This document shows, piece by piece, positions 27,684 to 36,551 of a stretch of 64,000 nt of DNA (its first letter is position 1; each line of letters begins with the position of its first letter). The position numbers were made by a program, and so were the translations under genes. Below the pieces are notes generated by a model. It was not told where the DNA came from. It was given only the letters and a program-made list of their open reading frames with translations, and did not search any database. Source of the stretch: Mycolicibacter hiberniae (lineage in GTDB: Bacteria; Actinomycetota; Actinomycetes; Mycobacteriales; Mycobacteriaceae); contig NZ_AP022609.1 of the NCBI RefSeq assembly GCF_010729485.1, positions 2,976,001-3,040,000 on the forward strand. Reading direction: 5' to 3'.

Positions 27684-29134
27684 GGCGAGGATGTCCCTTC
27701 CGCGGGTAGCTGACCCGGCAGGCCGGGCGGCGGCCCCAGCGGCGGGCCGCCCGGCAGCAGCATCCCGTCGAACGTGGTCGGGCTGGGCAGGGGCGCTCCG
27801 GGAATCAGTGGAGGCGTGGCTGCGGCGGGCAGTCCGTCTGGCACGTAGGAGCCCCGTGGTTGCAGGGGATCCGTCCACCCAGGCGGAGGGGGGACATCAC
27901 CGTGCAGCCCGGTGTAGGCCGAGATCGACGGCTGTTGTTCCGGCAGGTTTGCCGGGTGCTCGGCGTGCGGCATCAACGCCGGGTCGGTGTAGATCAACTT
28001 GTCCGGGCTGGCCGCCTTGGTCAGATACGGGGAAATCGGCATCGGGAGGCCGTTGAAATTCAGCAGTCGCATAGCCGGCCCGAGGTACTGCTCGCACAGC
28101 TTGCCGGTCTCCGTCGACGTCACGTTACCGACCGCGCCGGTCATCGTGCAGATCGCCTGGACAGGGTTGCTGAAGTTGGAAAACGCGAACGAGCCCACCG
28201 GAGTTCCGCTGGTCACGTTGTACATGTTGAGTGTGTTGGCGATTGCGTTCGGGGTGATGTGCAGAATATTGCGGATCGCGTTCTTCGAATCGACCAGCGT
28301 CTGACTGACCTTGGCGACGCCCTGCAACGCCTCGGCGGTCTCGGCGCGACTGCCCGCCACGAAATCCCGCACCGTGTCGATCGCGCCGGCGAAGTCGGTG
28401 AGAGCAGCATCGAGGTTGGATCGACTGTCGTTGATCACACTGGTCAAGGTGGCGAGCCGGGATTCGAACACCACAATCTGCTGATCACTGTCACGCAGTG
28501 CGGTGACGAACGTCTGCAGACCCGAGATGATGTCGACGATGTTGCCACTGCCCTCGGCGAAGATCCGGGCCACGCCGGACAGTTGCGCCAAAGTTTCGCG
28601 CAGTTTGGCGCCGTTGCCGTCCATCGCGTTTGCCGCGCTGTCGATGAAGCGTGACGCCGACGTTCCCGAGACACCGCTGCGTGGCCCCAGTTCAGCGGCA
28701 AGGCGGTTCAATTGGATCTTGACCTCATCCCACTCGACCGGGACCGCGGTGTGCTCGCGCGGAATCACCGCGCCATCGCCCAGGGTCGGCCCGTCACCGC
28801 GATGGTAGGCGGGGGTCAGTTGGACGAAGCGCGCCGCCACCAGATTGGGCGCGACGATGACGGCTTTGGCGTCGGCCGGGATCGGCACCTTGCGATCGAC
28901 CCGCAACGTCAGTTTGGCCTGGGTGCCCTGCGGTTCAATACGGTCGATCGTGCCGACCTTCACTCCGGCGACCCGGACTTCGTCACCGGGATAGATCGCG
29001 GTCGCGGTGGAGAAATACGCCGTGATCCGAGTCGGTTTCAGGATGGTCTGGCGGGCGAGTATGCCCGCGCCCGCCACCAGCAGCAGTGCCGCCACGACGG
29101 CCGCCGCCCGGTGCAGTGGTTTACGAGTCCTCAT
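27680..29134 (-). CDS. mceD: MCE-family protein MceD
   Basis: The 484-residue protein has an N-terminal transmembrane helix (about 9-29), an MCE domain (about 34-112), a long helical part and a strongly proline-rich C-terminus from about residue 405. Proline-rich tails are typical of MceD. Coupled translation is indicated by ATGA-type overlaps with mceC upstream (29131-29134) and mceE downstream. It forms part of the predicted hexameric lipid tunnel. Confidence 0.93.
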   Translation of the reverse strand: MRTRKPLHRAAAVVAALLLVAGAGILARQTILKPTRITAYFSTATAIYPGDEVRVAGVKVGTIDRIEPQGTQAKLTLRVDRKVPIPADAKAVIVAPNLVAARFVQLTPAYHRGDGPTLGDGAVIPREHTAVPVEWDEVKIQLNRLAAELGPRSGVSGTSASRFIDSAANAMDGNGAKLRETLAQLSGVARIFAEGSGNIVDIISGLQTFVTALRDSDQQIVVFESRLATLTSVINDSRSNLDAALTDFAGAIDTVRDFVAGSRAETAEALQGVAKVSQTLVDSKNAIRNILHITPNAIANTLNMYNVTSGTPVGSFAFSNFSNPVQAICTMTGAVGNVTSTETGKLCEQYLGPAMRLLNFNGLPMPISPYLTKAASPDKLIYTDPALMPHAEHPANLPEQQPSISAYTGLHGDVPPPPGWTDPLQPRGSYVPDGLPAAATPPLIPGAPLPSPTTFDGMLLPGGPPLGPPPGLPGQLPAEGTSSP

Positions 29135-30225
29135 CGGGGCGGCAGATCTCCTGGTTGCGGAATCCCGTTGACCGGGAACGGCAGTTCGGCACGCGGCCCG
29201 GCGTTGTCCGGCGGCTGCCCGGCATCGACGCCGCGCCGGAATCCGAACGCGTAGTCGAAGAACGGCTGGAGCAGCTGCGGCAGGAACAGGTTCGGAATAT
29301 AGGCGCTGTAGTAGGCCCCGTTGGACACGGTCTCGCCTTGGGTGAGTTCGTATTTCGCCAGACCGGGCAGCGCCTTGGCGAGGTTGTCCCGGTTCTTCAC
29401 CAGGATCTTGTTCAGCTCGATGATCTTATCGAGCGTCGGTCGCAGCCGTTCATTGTTCTGGGCGACCAGGTCGGATAGCTGCCGCGATACCGCCGAGGTG
29501 CTGACCAACAGGTTGACGATCGCCTGCCGCCGGGTGTTGAGCACATCGACAAGACTGTCGGCATCCAGGATCAGCGAATTGATCTGCTGACTGCGTTCGG
29601 AGAGCACTCCGGTCAGATCGGCGGCCGATTTCAGCAGGTCGGCGAGGCCTTCGTTGCGGTTGTTCACCGCCCGCGACAGCCGACTCAGGCTGTCGAACGT
29701 GGGCCCCAACTGCGGAGCGATCTGGTCGATGGTGTCCGAGAGGGTGTCCAAGGACCGGTTCAGCGACTCGGTGTCGGTGCCGGCGGTGTTTGTGGTGAGT
29801 TCACCGACCACGTCGATCAGCGAGTACGGCGATGACGTGCGGGTAAGCGGAATGACCTCGAGGGGGCGCATCCTGCCGCTGCCCGCCGGCTCTACCGTCA
29901 GCACCCGCTCACCGAGCAGCGACCCGGTGCGAATGTGAGCGGTGGTCTGCCCACCGAGCCCGTACTTGCCCGCCAGGGTGAAGGTCACCAGCGCGTCACC
30001 GTTGTCGAGTGCGACATCGGTGACCGAGCCGACCTTGATCCCCGACAGCGTGACATCGGCGCCGGTACTGAGGCCACCGGCTTCGGCGAACCGGGCCTGG
30101 TAGCGCACACAGGTGGCCCATTGGATCAGCTGTTCGGGCTGCAACCCGATCCCAACGATGAACCCGACGACCGCGATGCCGATCAGTCCCATTCGCATCA
30201 GGTGGCTGCCGTGGTATTTCAGCAT
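29131..30225 (-). CDS. mceC: MCE-family protein MceC
   Basis: The 364-residue protein has one transmembrane helix (about 10-28), an MCE domain (about 38-115) with the GxDVxxxGxxVG-like turn of the family (GADVTLSGIKVG), and a helical region with repeated heptads. It lacks the long proline tail of MceD and MceF but ends in a short Pro-rich stretch. A 46-base gap separates it from mceB; its stop overlaps the mceD start. Confidence 0.93.
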   Translation of the reverse strand: MLKYHGSHLMRMGLIGIAVVGFIVGIGLQPEQLIQWATCVRYQARFAEAGGLSTGADVTLSGIKVGSVTDVALDNGDALVTFTLAGKYGLGGQTTAHIRTGSLLGERVLTVEPAGSGRMRPLEVIPLTRTSSPYSLIDVVGELTTNTAGTDTESLNRSLDTLSDTIDQIAPQLGPTFDSLSRLSRAVNNRNEGLADLLKSAADLTGVLSERSQQINSLILDADSLVDVLNTRRQAIVNLLVSTSAVSRQLSDLVAQNNERLRPTLDKIIELNKILVKNRDNLAKALPGLAKYELTQGETVSNGAYYSAYIPNLFLPQLLQPFFDYAFGFRRGVDAGQPPDNAGPRAELPFPVNGIPQPGDLPPR

Positions 30226-30271
30226 GGGCGGGTCCCCTGCCGTGGCGGGGCGGCACCGGGCAGCATGCCGC

Positions 30272-31300
30272 TCATTCGGTGTCGCTGCATCGGCCCTCCT
30301 CCGCTTTGATCCACGGGAACACCGCTGTGCGACCTTGGGTGTCGCTGACCCGGATCTGAACCGCGCACAGGTAGTACTGGATGAACCCGCCGTAGGCGCC
30401 GAGTCGAATGGCCTTGCGGTAGTTCTCCGGTGCCTTCTGCAACGACATGTCCAGGCCCGCCAGGTCGGCGTTGATCGCGGTGGTCAAACGGTCGACCTGA
30501 GTGATGGCGTTGGTCAGGGGATCCCGAGCGTTGCCGAGGAGATCGGCCAGCGACGCGGTGCCGCGGTCCAGCGCCGTCACCGCGGTCCCGATCGGGTCGC
30601 GGTCGGCCGCCAGCCCGGCGACCAGCTTGCCCAGCCGATCGATCGCCCCGGAAAACCGCTTGTCGCCGTCGGACAAGGTGGCCAGCGTCGTGCGCAGTTG
30701 GTCGATCAGCGATTCGATCACCTGGTTGTTGTCAGCAAGGGAATTCGAGAACGACGACGTTCGCGACATCAGTGAGTCGATGGTGCCCCCCTGGCCCTGC
30801 ATGATCTGGATCAACGACGCTGTGAGCGAGTTGACGTCCTCGGGATTCAGTCCACGGACCACCGGCTTGAGCCCGTTGAGCAACAGGTCCAGGTCCAGGG
30901 CCGGGGCGGTCCGTTCGAGCGGGATCTGCGCTCCCTTTCCCAACAGCTGAGTCGAGCCCGGCCCATCGGTCAGTTCCAGGTAGCGGTCACCGACCAGGTT
31001 CAGGTAGCGCACCGAAGCCTGGGTTCCCGTGGTGAGCGCAATGTTGCGGTCGGCCTGGAACTTCACCAGGACCGTTCCGTCTGAGCGCAGCGACACACCA
31101 CCGACCGTGCCGACACGCACGCCGGCGACCCGCACACTGTCGCCGGCCTTGAGCCGGGAGGCGTCGGCGAACACTGCCTGGTAGCCCACAGTGGGACCAG
31201 TCCGAACCTCCGCGAAGATCGCGAACAGAAATACCGTCGCCAGCACCATCACCACGGCGTAGCTGCCGAACTTGACCAGAGGTCCCAACCCGCTTCTCAT
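30272..31300 (-). CDS. mceB: MCE-family protein MceB
   Basis: The 342-residue protein has a transmembrane helix (about 11-31), an MCE domain (about 38-115, GDSVRVAGVRVG) and the conserved MceB ending LGAYGGFIQYYLCAVQIR. That last segment identifies the B subunit well. The ATG overlaps the mceA stop by four bases. Confidence 0.94.
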   Translation of the reverse strand: MRSGLGPLVKFGSYAVVMVLATVFLFAIFAEVRTGPTVGYQAVFADASRLKAGDSVRVAGVRVGTVGGVSLRSDGTVLVKFQADRNIALTTGTQASVRYLNLVGDRYLELTDGPGSTQLLGKGAQIPLERTAPALDLDLLLNGLKPVVRGLNPEDVNSLTASLIQIMQGQGGTIDSLMSRTSSFSNSLADNNQVIESLIDQLRTTLATLSDGDKRFSGAIDRLGKLVAGLAADRDPIGTAVTALDRGTASLADLLGNARDPLTNAITQVDRLTTAINADLAGLDMSLQKAPENYRKAIRLGAYGGFIQYYLCAVQIRVSDTQGRTAVFPWIKAEEGRCSDTE

Positions 31301-32598
31301 CCCGGCATCCCCACCTGGGCGCTGTTGCGCGGCGGCCCACCGATCGGCCCGAACAGTGCCTGCTTGAGGCCATCGGAGTTGAGCAGGATCCCTTGGTTGC
31401 CGTATTCGTACGGGTTGGCTCCGACGTCGGCGATCAACGCGGGCACCCGGTATTCCGGCGGTACGTCGGGAAGGCCCAGGTCGGTGCAGTAGGAACGGTC
31501 GGAGCGGGCCGCCACCTTCGGTAGATGGTCGGGGTAGCGGTACCTCTCCTTGGCCAGGGTGAAGCTGGCGGTGATGATGATGCCGGGGACGTGGAACGGC
31601 GGGGATTTGGCGAACGGCACCAGACCGCCGATCGAGCAGCCGAGTTCTTCGTGGTATTTGTCCAGCAGCGCAGCCGTCGGCTCCAGCACCTGCGTCAAGT
31701 CCGTCAGTGCCTGCCGGTTCTCGCCCAGTACCTCGTTTCCGCTGTCAGCGAGACCGATGGCGCTGAGCAGGAAGGTGTCCAGGCTGTTCTGCTCGGCCAC
31801 GATGCTGTCACTCATGGTGGTGGTGGCGTTGAGCGCGACGGTGAGGTCCGGGGCGGCATCGGCGTAGGACCGGAACACCGGTGCCATGGTGGCGGCTTCG
31901 TGTTCCAGGGTGCCCAGGCTGGGCTCGATCTCGGCCAGCAGCCTGTCGAAATCGGTGAGCGCCTGCCCCAGTCTCTGCCCGCGGCCGTTGAACGCCGTCG
32001 AGACCGCGCCCAGGGTCTCGTTGAGCTTCATCGGGTCGATCTTGTCCAAGACCCGCACGAGCTGCTGAAACACCGTGTTGATCTCGACGGTGACATGTTC
32101 GCCCGCCAGCACTTGACCTGCGCGCAGCCTGGCCGCCTCCGGGGCCGGCGGCGCCACCAACTCCACGGACTTGGCCCCGAACACCGTCGTCGAGGCGATC
32201 CGGGCGGTGACGTTGGCCGGAATCAGCCGCAGCTGGCCGGGCTCAATCTCCAGTCGCAGCGCGGCGGTGCCGTCCGGCAGCGGATCGATGGACCCGACCT
32301 TGCCGACCTGAACGCCGCGCATCTTGACCTTGGCGTCGGGGTACATCACCAGCCCGGCTCGCGACGAGAGCACCGTGACCGACACGGTGCGGGTGAAGCT
32401 TCCCCGGAACAGGCCGATCGGCAACGCGATTGCAGCTGCGATGATCAGCACGGTGGCCAGCCCGATCAGCGGACGCAGATAGGTCGGCTGCTGGCGCCTG
32501 ACACCCGTGGGCCGATGCGGGCCAGCGCCGGCCGACCCTCGGTCCGGATCGTTGAGGTGGCCGCCCAATGGCGGATCCGCGGTCGCTCCCAGAACCAC
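31297..32598 (-). CDS. mceA: MCE-family protein MceA
   Basis: The 433-residue protein has a roughly 38-residue cytoplasmic N-terminus, a transmembrane helix (about 40-65), an MCE domain (about 70-150, DAKVKMRGVQVG) and the conserved MceA tail with YCTDLGLP and ANPYEYGNQG. It is the first mce gene. In mycobacterial mce operons the yrbEA and yrbEB permease genes normally precede mceA; here the upstream 266 bases are non-coding and then comes a CoA-transferase gene. Start GTG 32598 is the most upstream sensible choice; it has only a moderate GGAG site, so the start is less certain. Confidence 0.92.
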   Translation of the reverse strand: MVLGATADPPLGGHLNDPDRGSAGAGPHRPTGVRRQQPTYLRPLIGLATVLIIAAAIALPIGLFRGSFTRTVSVTVLSSRAGLVMYPDAKVKMRGVQVGKVGSIDPLPDGTAALRLEIEPGQLRLIPANVTARIASTTVFGAKSVELVAPPAPEAARLRAGQVLAGEHVTVEINTVFQQLVRVLDKIDPMKLNETLGAVSTAFNGRGQRLGQALTDFDRLLAEIEPSLGTLEHEAATMAPVFRSYADAAPDLTVALNATTTMSDSIVAEQNSLDTFLLSAIGLADSGNEVLGENRQALTDLTQVLEPTAALLDKYHEELGCSIGGLVPFAKSPPFHVPGIIITASFTLAKERYRYPDHLPKVAARSDRSYCTDLGLPDVPPEYRVPALIADVGANPYEYGNQGILLNSDGLKQALFGPIGGPPRNSAQVGMPG

Positions 32599-32864
32599 TA
32601 CCGCTCCGTCACCGAGGCCGCGCGGCAGACATCGGCATGACCCGAGATCGCCGCTTTCACATCATTGAGCACCACCGCTGCCGCCCCCTTCCACGATGGT
32701 TACCGCCGACACCGCAGTCGGACCCCCGAGGTGTGTGGCAAGTCGATCCGCGCCTTGATTGACGCGCACCTGCTCGAAGAGTTCTACGCACTGTGCCACA
32801 CCACTGCCACCCCGGGATGGCCTTTGGGCGTCAGGTAGCACGGCATCGAGCAACTCCCGCATTC
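32599..32864. other. Gap between mceA and CoA-transferase gene; no yrbE remnant seen
   Basis: This 266-base stretch lies where the yrbEA/yrbEB permease genes would be expected. Short frames exist on both strands (for example minus 32662-32862 and plus 32641-32838), but none shows hydrophobic segments or matches a known family. Codon use on the plus frame from 32731 looks moderately coding-like, so a decayed gene remnant cannot be excluded. No convincing promoter for mceA was identified. Confidence 0.5.
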
Positions 32865-34070
32865 TCAGGTGACCGCGCCGACGGTCTTGAGTTCGATGAT
32901 CCGGTCCCAGTCCAGGCCGAGCTCAGCCAGGATCTCATCGGTCTGCTCAGCGAATCCCGGTGCCGGGCCCGTCGACGGGGCAGTCACATCGAACTGCACC
33001 GGATTGGCCACCAGCTCCAATTCCCCGGCGGTGACCAGGTATTCGTTGGCTCGGATCTGCGCATCCTGCGCCGCCTGCAGGGTGTCCTGCACCGGCGCCC
33101 ACGGGCCGGCCAGGGTGGCAAACCGCGCACTCCATTCGGGCAGCGTGCGCTTGGCCATCGCCTCGCGCAGGATTTCCACGGCGACCGGGGTGTGCTCGGC
33201 AAACGACTGCGCGGTGGAAAACCGCGGATCGTCGATGTAGGCGTCGAGGTCCATGTGCTTGCACACGTCGGCCCAGAATTTGGTGGGCTGCATCATGACA
33301 AACGAGATATAGCGTTCGTCGGCGGTCGCGTAGACACCCACCAGCGGGTTGATCGGCGAACCATGCACACCCGGGGGCTGTTGCACCAGGCGTTCGCCCA
33401 GATGACTGGTCAAGGCGACGGTATGCCCCAGTGCCCACAGGCCGCTGCCCAGCAGTGACACGTCCACCACCGACGGCTCGCCGGTGCGCTCGCGCTTGAA
33501 CAGAGCCGCGGCAATGCCGCCGGCCAGGTTGGTGCCCGAGACGGTGTCGCCGTAGGCCGGTCCGGGCGGGCCGATCATGCCCTCGATACCCGGCGGCGTG
33601 ATCGTGGCGGCGGTACCGGCGCGACACCAGAACGCGGTCATGTCATAGCCGCCTTTGTCCGCTTCGACGCCGCGGGGACCCAGCGCACTGCCGCGGGCGT
33701 AGACGATCTTCGGGTTGACCGCCCGGATGTCGTCGACGTCCATGCCGAACTTCTGGCGGTGCCCGGGCAGGAAACTGGTGAGGAAGACATCGGCGCGCTT
33801 GGCCAATTCGAGCAGTACCTGCCGGCCCTCGGGCGTCGAAACGTCCAGACCGATGCTGCGCTTACCGCGGTTGGCGTGCTCGATATTGGGATTCGGATCG
33901 CCTTCTACCCGCAGCATCCCGGTTTGGCGCAGGCCCCGCTGCGGGTCGCCGGTCACCGCATGCTCAACCTTGATGACCTCGGCGCCCCACTCCGCGAGCA
34001 CCGCACCGGCGGAGGGGACGAACCCGTACATGGCGACTTCCAGAACGCGAACACCCTCGAGCGGCCTCAT
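32865..34070 (-). CDS. Class III (CaiB/BaiF) CoA transferase
   Basis: The 401-residue protein has the family layout: N-terminal RVLEVAMYGFVPSAGAVLAEWGAEVIKVE, the NRGKRSIGLD segment, then the GDTVSGTNLAGGIAAALFKRERTGE block, where the Asp is the likely catalytic residue forming a mixed anhydride. It would transfer CoA onto a pathway acid. ATG 34070 overlaps the TGA of the aldehyde dehydrogenase gene, so the ALDH product (an acid) is a logical substrate. This places acid formation and CoA activation in consecutive steps. Confidence 0.93.
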   Translation of the reverse strand: MRPLEGVRVLEVAMYGFVPSAGAVLAEWGAEVIKVEHAVTGDPQRGLRQTGMLRVEGDPNPNIEHANRGKRSIGLDVSTPEGRQVLLELAKRADVFLTSFLPGHRQKFGMDVDDIRAVNPKIVYARGSALGPRGVEADKGGYDMTAFWCRAGTAATITPPGIEGMIGPPGPAYGDTVSGTNLAGGIAAALFKRERTGEPSVVDVSLLGSGLWALGHTVALTSHLGERLVQQPPGVHGSPINPLVGVYATADERYISFVMMQPTKFWADVCKHMDLDAYIDDPRFSTAQSFAEHTPVAVEILREAMAKRTLPEWSARFATLAGPWAPVQDTLQAAQDAQIRANEYLVTAGELELVANPVQFDVTAPSTGPAPGFAEQTDEILAELGLDWDRIIELKTVGAVT

Positions 34071-35557
34071 GCCGGCGCCCCGGCGACGGGCATGGCGAAG
34101 GTCTTGCTCTCCAGGAATTCCTCCAGCCCGGCCACGCCCATCTCGCGCCCGATGCCGGATTGCTTGTAGCCCCCGAAGGGGGCGTCCGGGCTGAAGTAGT
34201 TGCCACCGTTGATCGAGAACGTTCCGGTGCGGATTCGACGCGCCACGGCCAGCGCCCGGTCCTGGCTGCCGAAGACAGCCCCGGACAAGCCGTAGATCGA
34301 GTTGTTGGCGATCCGGACCGCATCGTCGTCGTCGTCGTAGCCGATCACCGTCAGGACCGGCCCGAAGACCTCCTCCTGGGCGATCTCGCTGTCGGGATCG
34401 ACACCGGTCAAAAGCGTCGGAGTGTAGAAGAAGCCGGGGTCGACCTTCTCCCCGCCGGTCACCAGGGTGGCACCGGCGGCGATCGCGCGCTGCACCATGG
34501 CGTCGACCTTGTCGCGCTGCTTGGCGCTGATCAGCGGACCCATGTAGGTCGTGGGGTCGGTCGGGTCGCCGTAACGCACGTGCGAGAAGTTGGTCTTGAC
34601 CAGTTCGACGATCTCGTCGTGATGACTGTTGGGCACCAGCAGCCGCGACGTCAGCGCGCAACCCTGACCGGCGTGGGTGACCATCGAGAACGCCGCGAAG
34701 ACCGCGGCCATGGCGAAGTCGGCGTCGTCGAGGATGATCGCCGCGGACTTGCCGCCGAGTTCCAGGAAGACCCGCTTGAGGGTTCCGCTGGCGGCGGCCA
34801 TGATGGCCCGTCCCGTCGGGGTGGAGCCGGTGAAGGTGACCATGTCAACGTCCGGGTCGGCGGTCAGGGCCGCTCCGACCGCCGGGTCCGACGAGCTGAT
34901 CACGTTGACCACCCCGGCCGGGATGTCGGTGTGGTTGGCGATCAGCTCACCGAGCGCCAGCGTCACCAGCGGGGTGTCCGGCGCGGCCTTGAGGACCACG
35001 GTGCAGCCGGCTGCCAGCGCAGGGCCCAGCTTGGCCAAGGCCAGCTGGTTGGGGTAGTTGTAGGCGATGATCGCGGCGACGACACCCGCGGCTTCCTTCT
35101 CCACCCACCGGTGGTGCAACATTCCCCGACTCTCCACGTTGCCGAGATCTTCGGTCAGCGGATAGGTCTTCAGCAGATCGGCATAGTAGCGGACGATTGC
35201 GATCGGTTGGTCGAGCTGCGCACCCTGGGTCAGCGCCGGGGTGGCGCCGACCTCGGCGATGGTGAGCGCGGCCAGTTCGTCACGGTGCTCGACGAGTGCC
35301 CGGTGCAGCTGATCCAGGCAGCGAACGCGCAACTCGGTATCGATGGCCCAGTCGCCGGCGTCGAAGGCCTCGCGCGCCGCCGCGACGGCTGCCCTCGCGT
35401 GCTCGACACCGGCCTCCGGCGCGTGGCCGAGCACTTCTCCGGTGGCCGGGTTGAGCGATGCGTAGGTGGTGTCGGCACCCACCAGCTCGCCGTTGATCAG
35501 CAGTCGCCGGTCGACTCGCTCGTCGGCGGCGGTCTCGGCTGTGCCCAGCGAATGCAT
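34067..35557 (-). CDS. NAD(P)-dependent aldehyde dehydrogenase
   Basis: The 496-residue ALDH shows the NYPNQLALAKLGPALAAGCTVV motif region, TGSTPTGRAI cofactor loop, catalytic Glu in LELGGKSA and nucleophile Cys in the HAGQGCALTSR segment, and the C-terminal EEVFGPVL and FGGYKQSGIGRE blocks. It oxidises an aldehyde to an acid. It starts at ATG 35557, 16 bases from a half-matching GAGAAT-N3-ATTCTC site, and is divergent from an SDR gene, so alcohol and aldehyde oxidation may be co-regulated. Confidence 0.95.
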   Translation of the reverse strand: MHSLGTAETAADERVDRRLLINGELVGADTTYASLNPATGEVLGHAPEAGVEHARAAVAAAREAFDAGDWAIDTELRVRCLDQLHRALVEHRDELAALTIAEVGATPALTQGAQLDQPIAIVRYYADLLKTYPLTEDLGNVESRGMLHHRWVEKEAAGVVAAIIAYNYPNQLALAKLGPALAAGCTVVLKAAPDTPLVTLALGELIANHTDIPAGVVNVISSSDPAVGAALTADPDVDMVTFTGSTPTGRAIMAAASGTLKRVFLELGGKSAAIILDDADFAMAAVFAAFSMVTHAGQGCALTSRLLVPNSHHDEIVELVKTNFSHVRYGDPTDPTTYMGPLISAKQRDKVDAMVQRAIAAGATLVTGGEKVDPGFFYTPTLLTGVDPDSEIAQEEVFGPVLTVIGYDDDDDAVRIANNSIYGLSGAVFGSQDRALAVARRIRTGTFSINGGNYFSPDAPFGGYKQSGIGREMGVAGLEEFLESKTFAMPVAGAPA

Positions 35558-35572
35558 CCAAGCCTCCCGGCG

Positions 35573-35587
35573 GGTAACTAGATTCTC
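35573..35587. promoter_or_regulatory. Half-site of the GAGAAT-N3-ATTCTC palindrome
   Basis: Sequence GGTAAC-TAG-ATTCTC: the right arm is perfect, the left arm matches at 3 of 6 positions. It lies just upstream of the ALDH start and shares the divergent intergenic region with a much better site at 35738. It is weak taken alone. Confidence 0.35.
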
Positions 35588-35737
35588 ATCTGCGGCGAAT
35601 CATACATCGCCTATACGAGAACTCAAGGGAGTACGAAGGGCCTTGCGGCTGAGATCGTTCCGTCGAGAGCGCAAGCGGTTACTGCATTTTCGCTGCTGAG
35701 AAGCGGTCTGCGCGCGCCTTGCCAGAAGCAGTTATGC

Positions 35738-35752
35738 GAGAGTACGATTCTC
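35738..35752. promoter_or_regulatory. GAGAAT-N3-ATTCTC-type operator, site A
   Basis: GAGAGT-ACG-ATTCTC matches the palindrome at 11 of 12 arm positions. It lies 23 bases upstream of the SDR start (35776) in the ALDH/SDR divergent region, a position suited to repression. Confidence 0.7.
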
Positions 35753-35775
35753 ACCGATCGGAAAGGAGATTCTTT

Positions 35776-36495
35776 GTGACCGATACGGGCCTCGTGAGGA
35801 CCGCTGTCGTGACCGGAGGCGCCTCGGGTATCGGTGCGGCAGTCGTGAACCGATTGCGCGCCGCCGGCCACCGGGTGGCGATCATCGACCTCCATCCCAA
35901 CGACCTGGACCTGGCCTTCGCCGCCGACGTCACCGATCGCGCGCAGATCGACGCCGCCCTCACGCAGATCCGCGAACAACTCGGGCCGGTCACCATCCTG
36001 GTCAACGCCGCCGGCCTGGACGGCTTCAAGAAGTTCAGCCACATCAGCTTCGAAGACTGGCAGCGCGTCATCGACGTCAATCTCAACGGTGTCTTCCACA
36101 CCATCCAGGCCGTACTGCCCGACATGGTCGACGCCGGCTGGGGACGGATCGTCAACATCTCCTCCTCCAGCACGCATTCCGGCACGCCGTATATGGCGCA
36201 CTACGTGGCCGCCAAGTCCGCCGTCAACGGACTCACCAAGACCCTGGCGCTGGAGTACGGCCCAGCCGGCATCACCGTCAATGCCGTGCCACCCGGCTTC
36301 ATCGACACCCCCATGCTGCGCAACGCCGCGAGCCGCGGGTTTCTCGGCGACATCGACGACAACATCGCCCGCACCCCGGTGCGGCGGATGGGCAAGCCCG
36401 AGGACATCGCCGCGGCCTGCGCGTTCCTGGCGTCGGAGGAGGCCGGCTACATCACCGGACAGATCCTGGGCGTCAACGGCGGCCGGAACACCTGA
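35776..36495 (+). CDS. Short-chain dehydrogenase/reductase
   Basis: The 239-residue SDR has TGGASGIGAAV near residue 12, a VNAAG motif and catalytic YVAAK with an upstream Ser run (SSSSTHSG). It ends VNGGRNT. GTG 35776 follows GAAAGGAGA; the open frame from 35719 would include the operator and is unlikely. Likely reaction: 3-hydroxyacyl-CoA or alcohol dehydrogenation. It leads a plus-strand run of SDR, mycofactocin-type SDR, ferredoxin and P450. Confidence 0.93.
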   Translation: MTDTGLVRTAVVTGGASGIGAAVVNRLRAAGHRVAIIDLHPNDLDLAFAADVTDRAQIDAALTQIREQLGPVTILVNAAGLDGFKKFSHISFEDWQRVIDVNLNGVFHTIQAVLPDMVDAGWGRIVNISSSSTHSGTPYMAHYVAAKSAVNGLTKTLALEYGPAGITVNAVPPGFIDTPMLRNAASRGFLGDIDDNIARTPVRRMGKPEDIAAACAFLASEEAGYITGQILGVNGGRNT

Positions 36496-36551
36496 ACTTC
36501 CAACAAGTTCCGCCACATCACGGCGGATCCAGCGCAACGAAAGGAACAGCT

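Noticed and set aside
32641..32862. Short frames upstream of mceA as yrbE remnants
   Set aside because: Neither strand shows hydrophobic helices or any YrbE-like segment. They may be random or a relic of something else.
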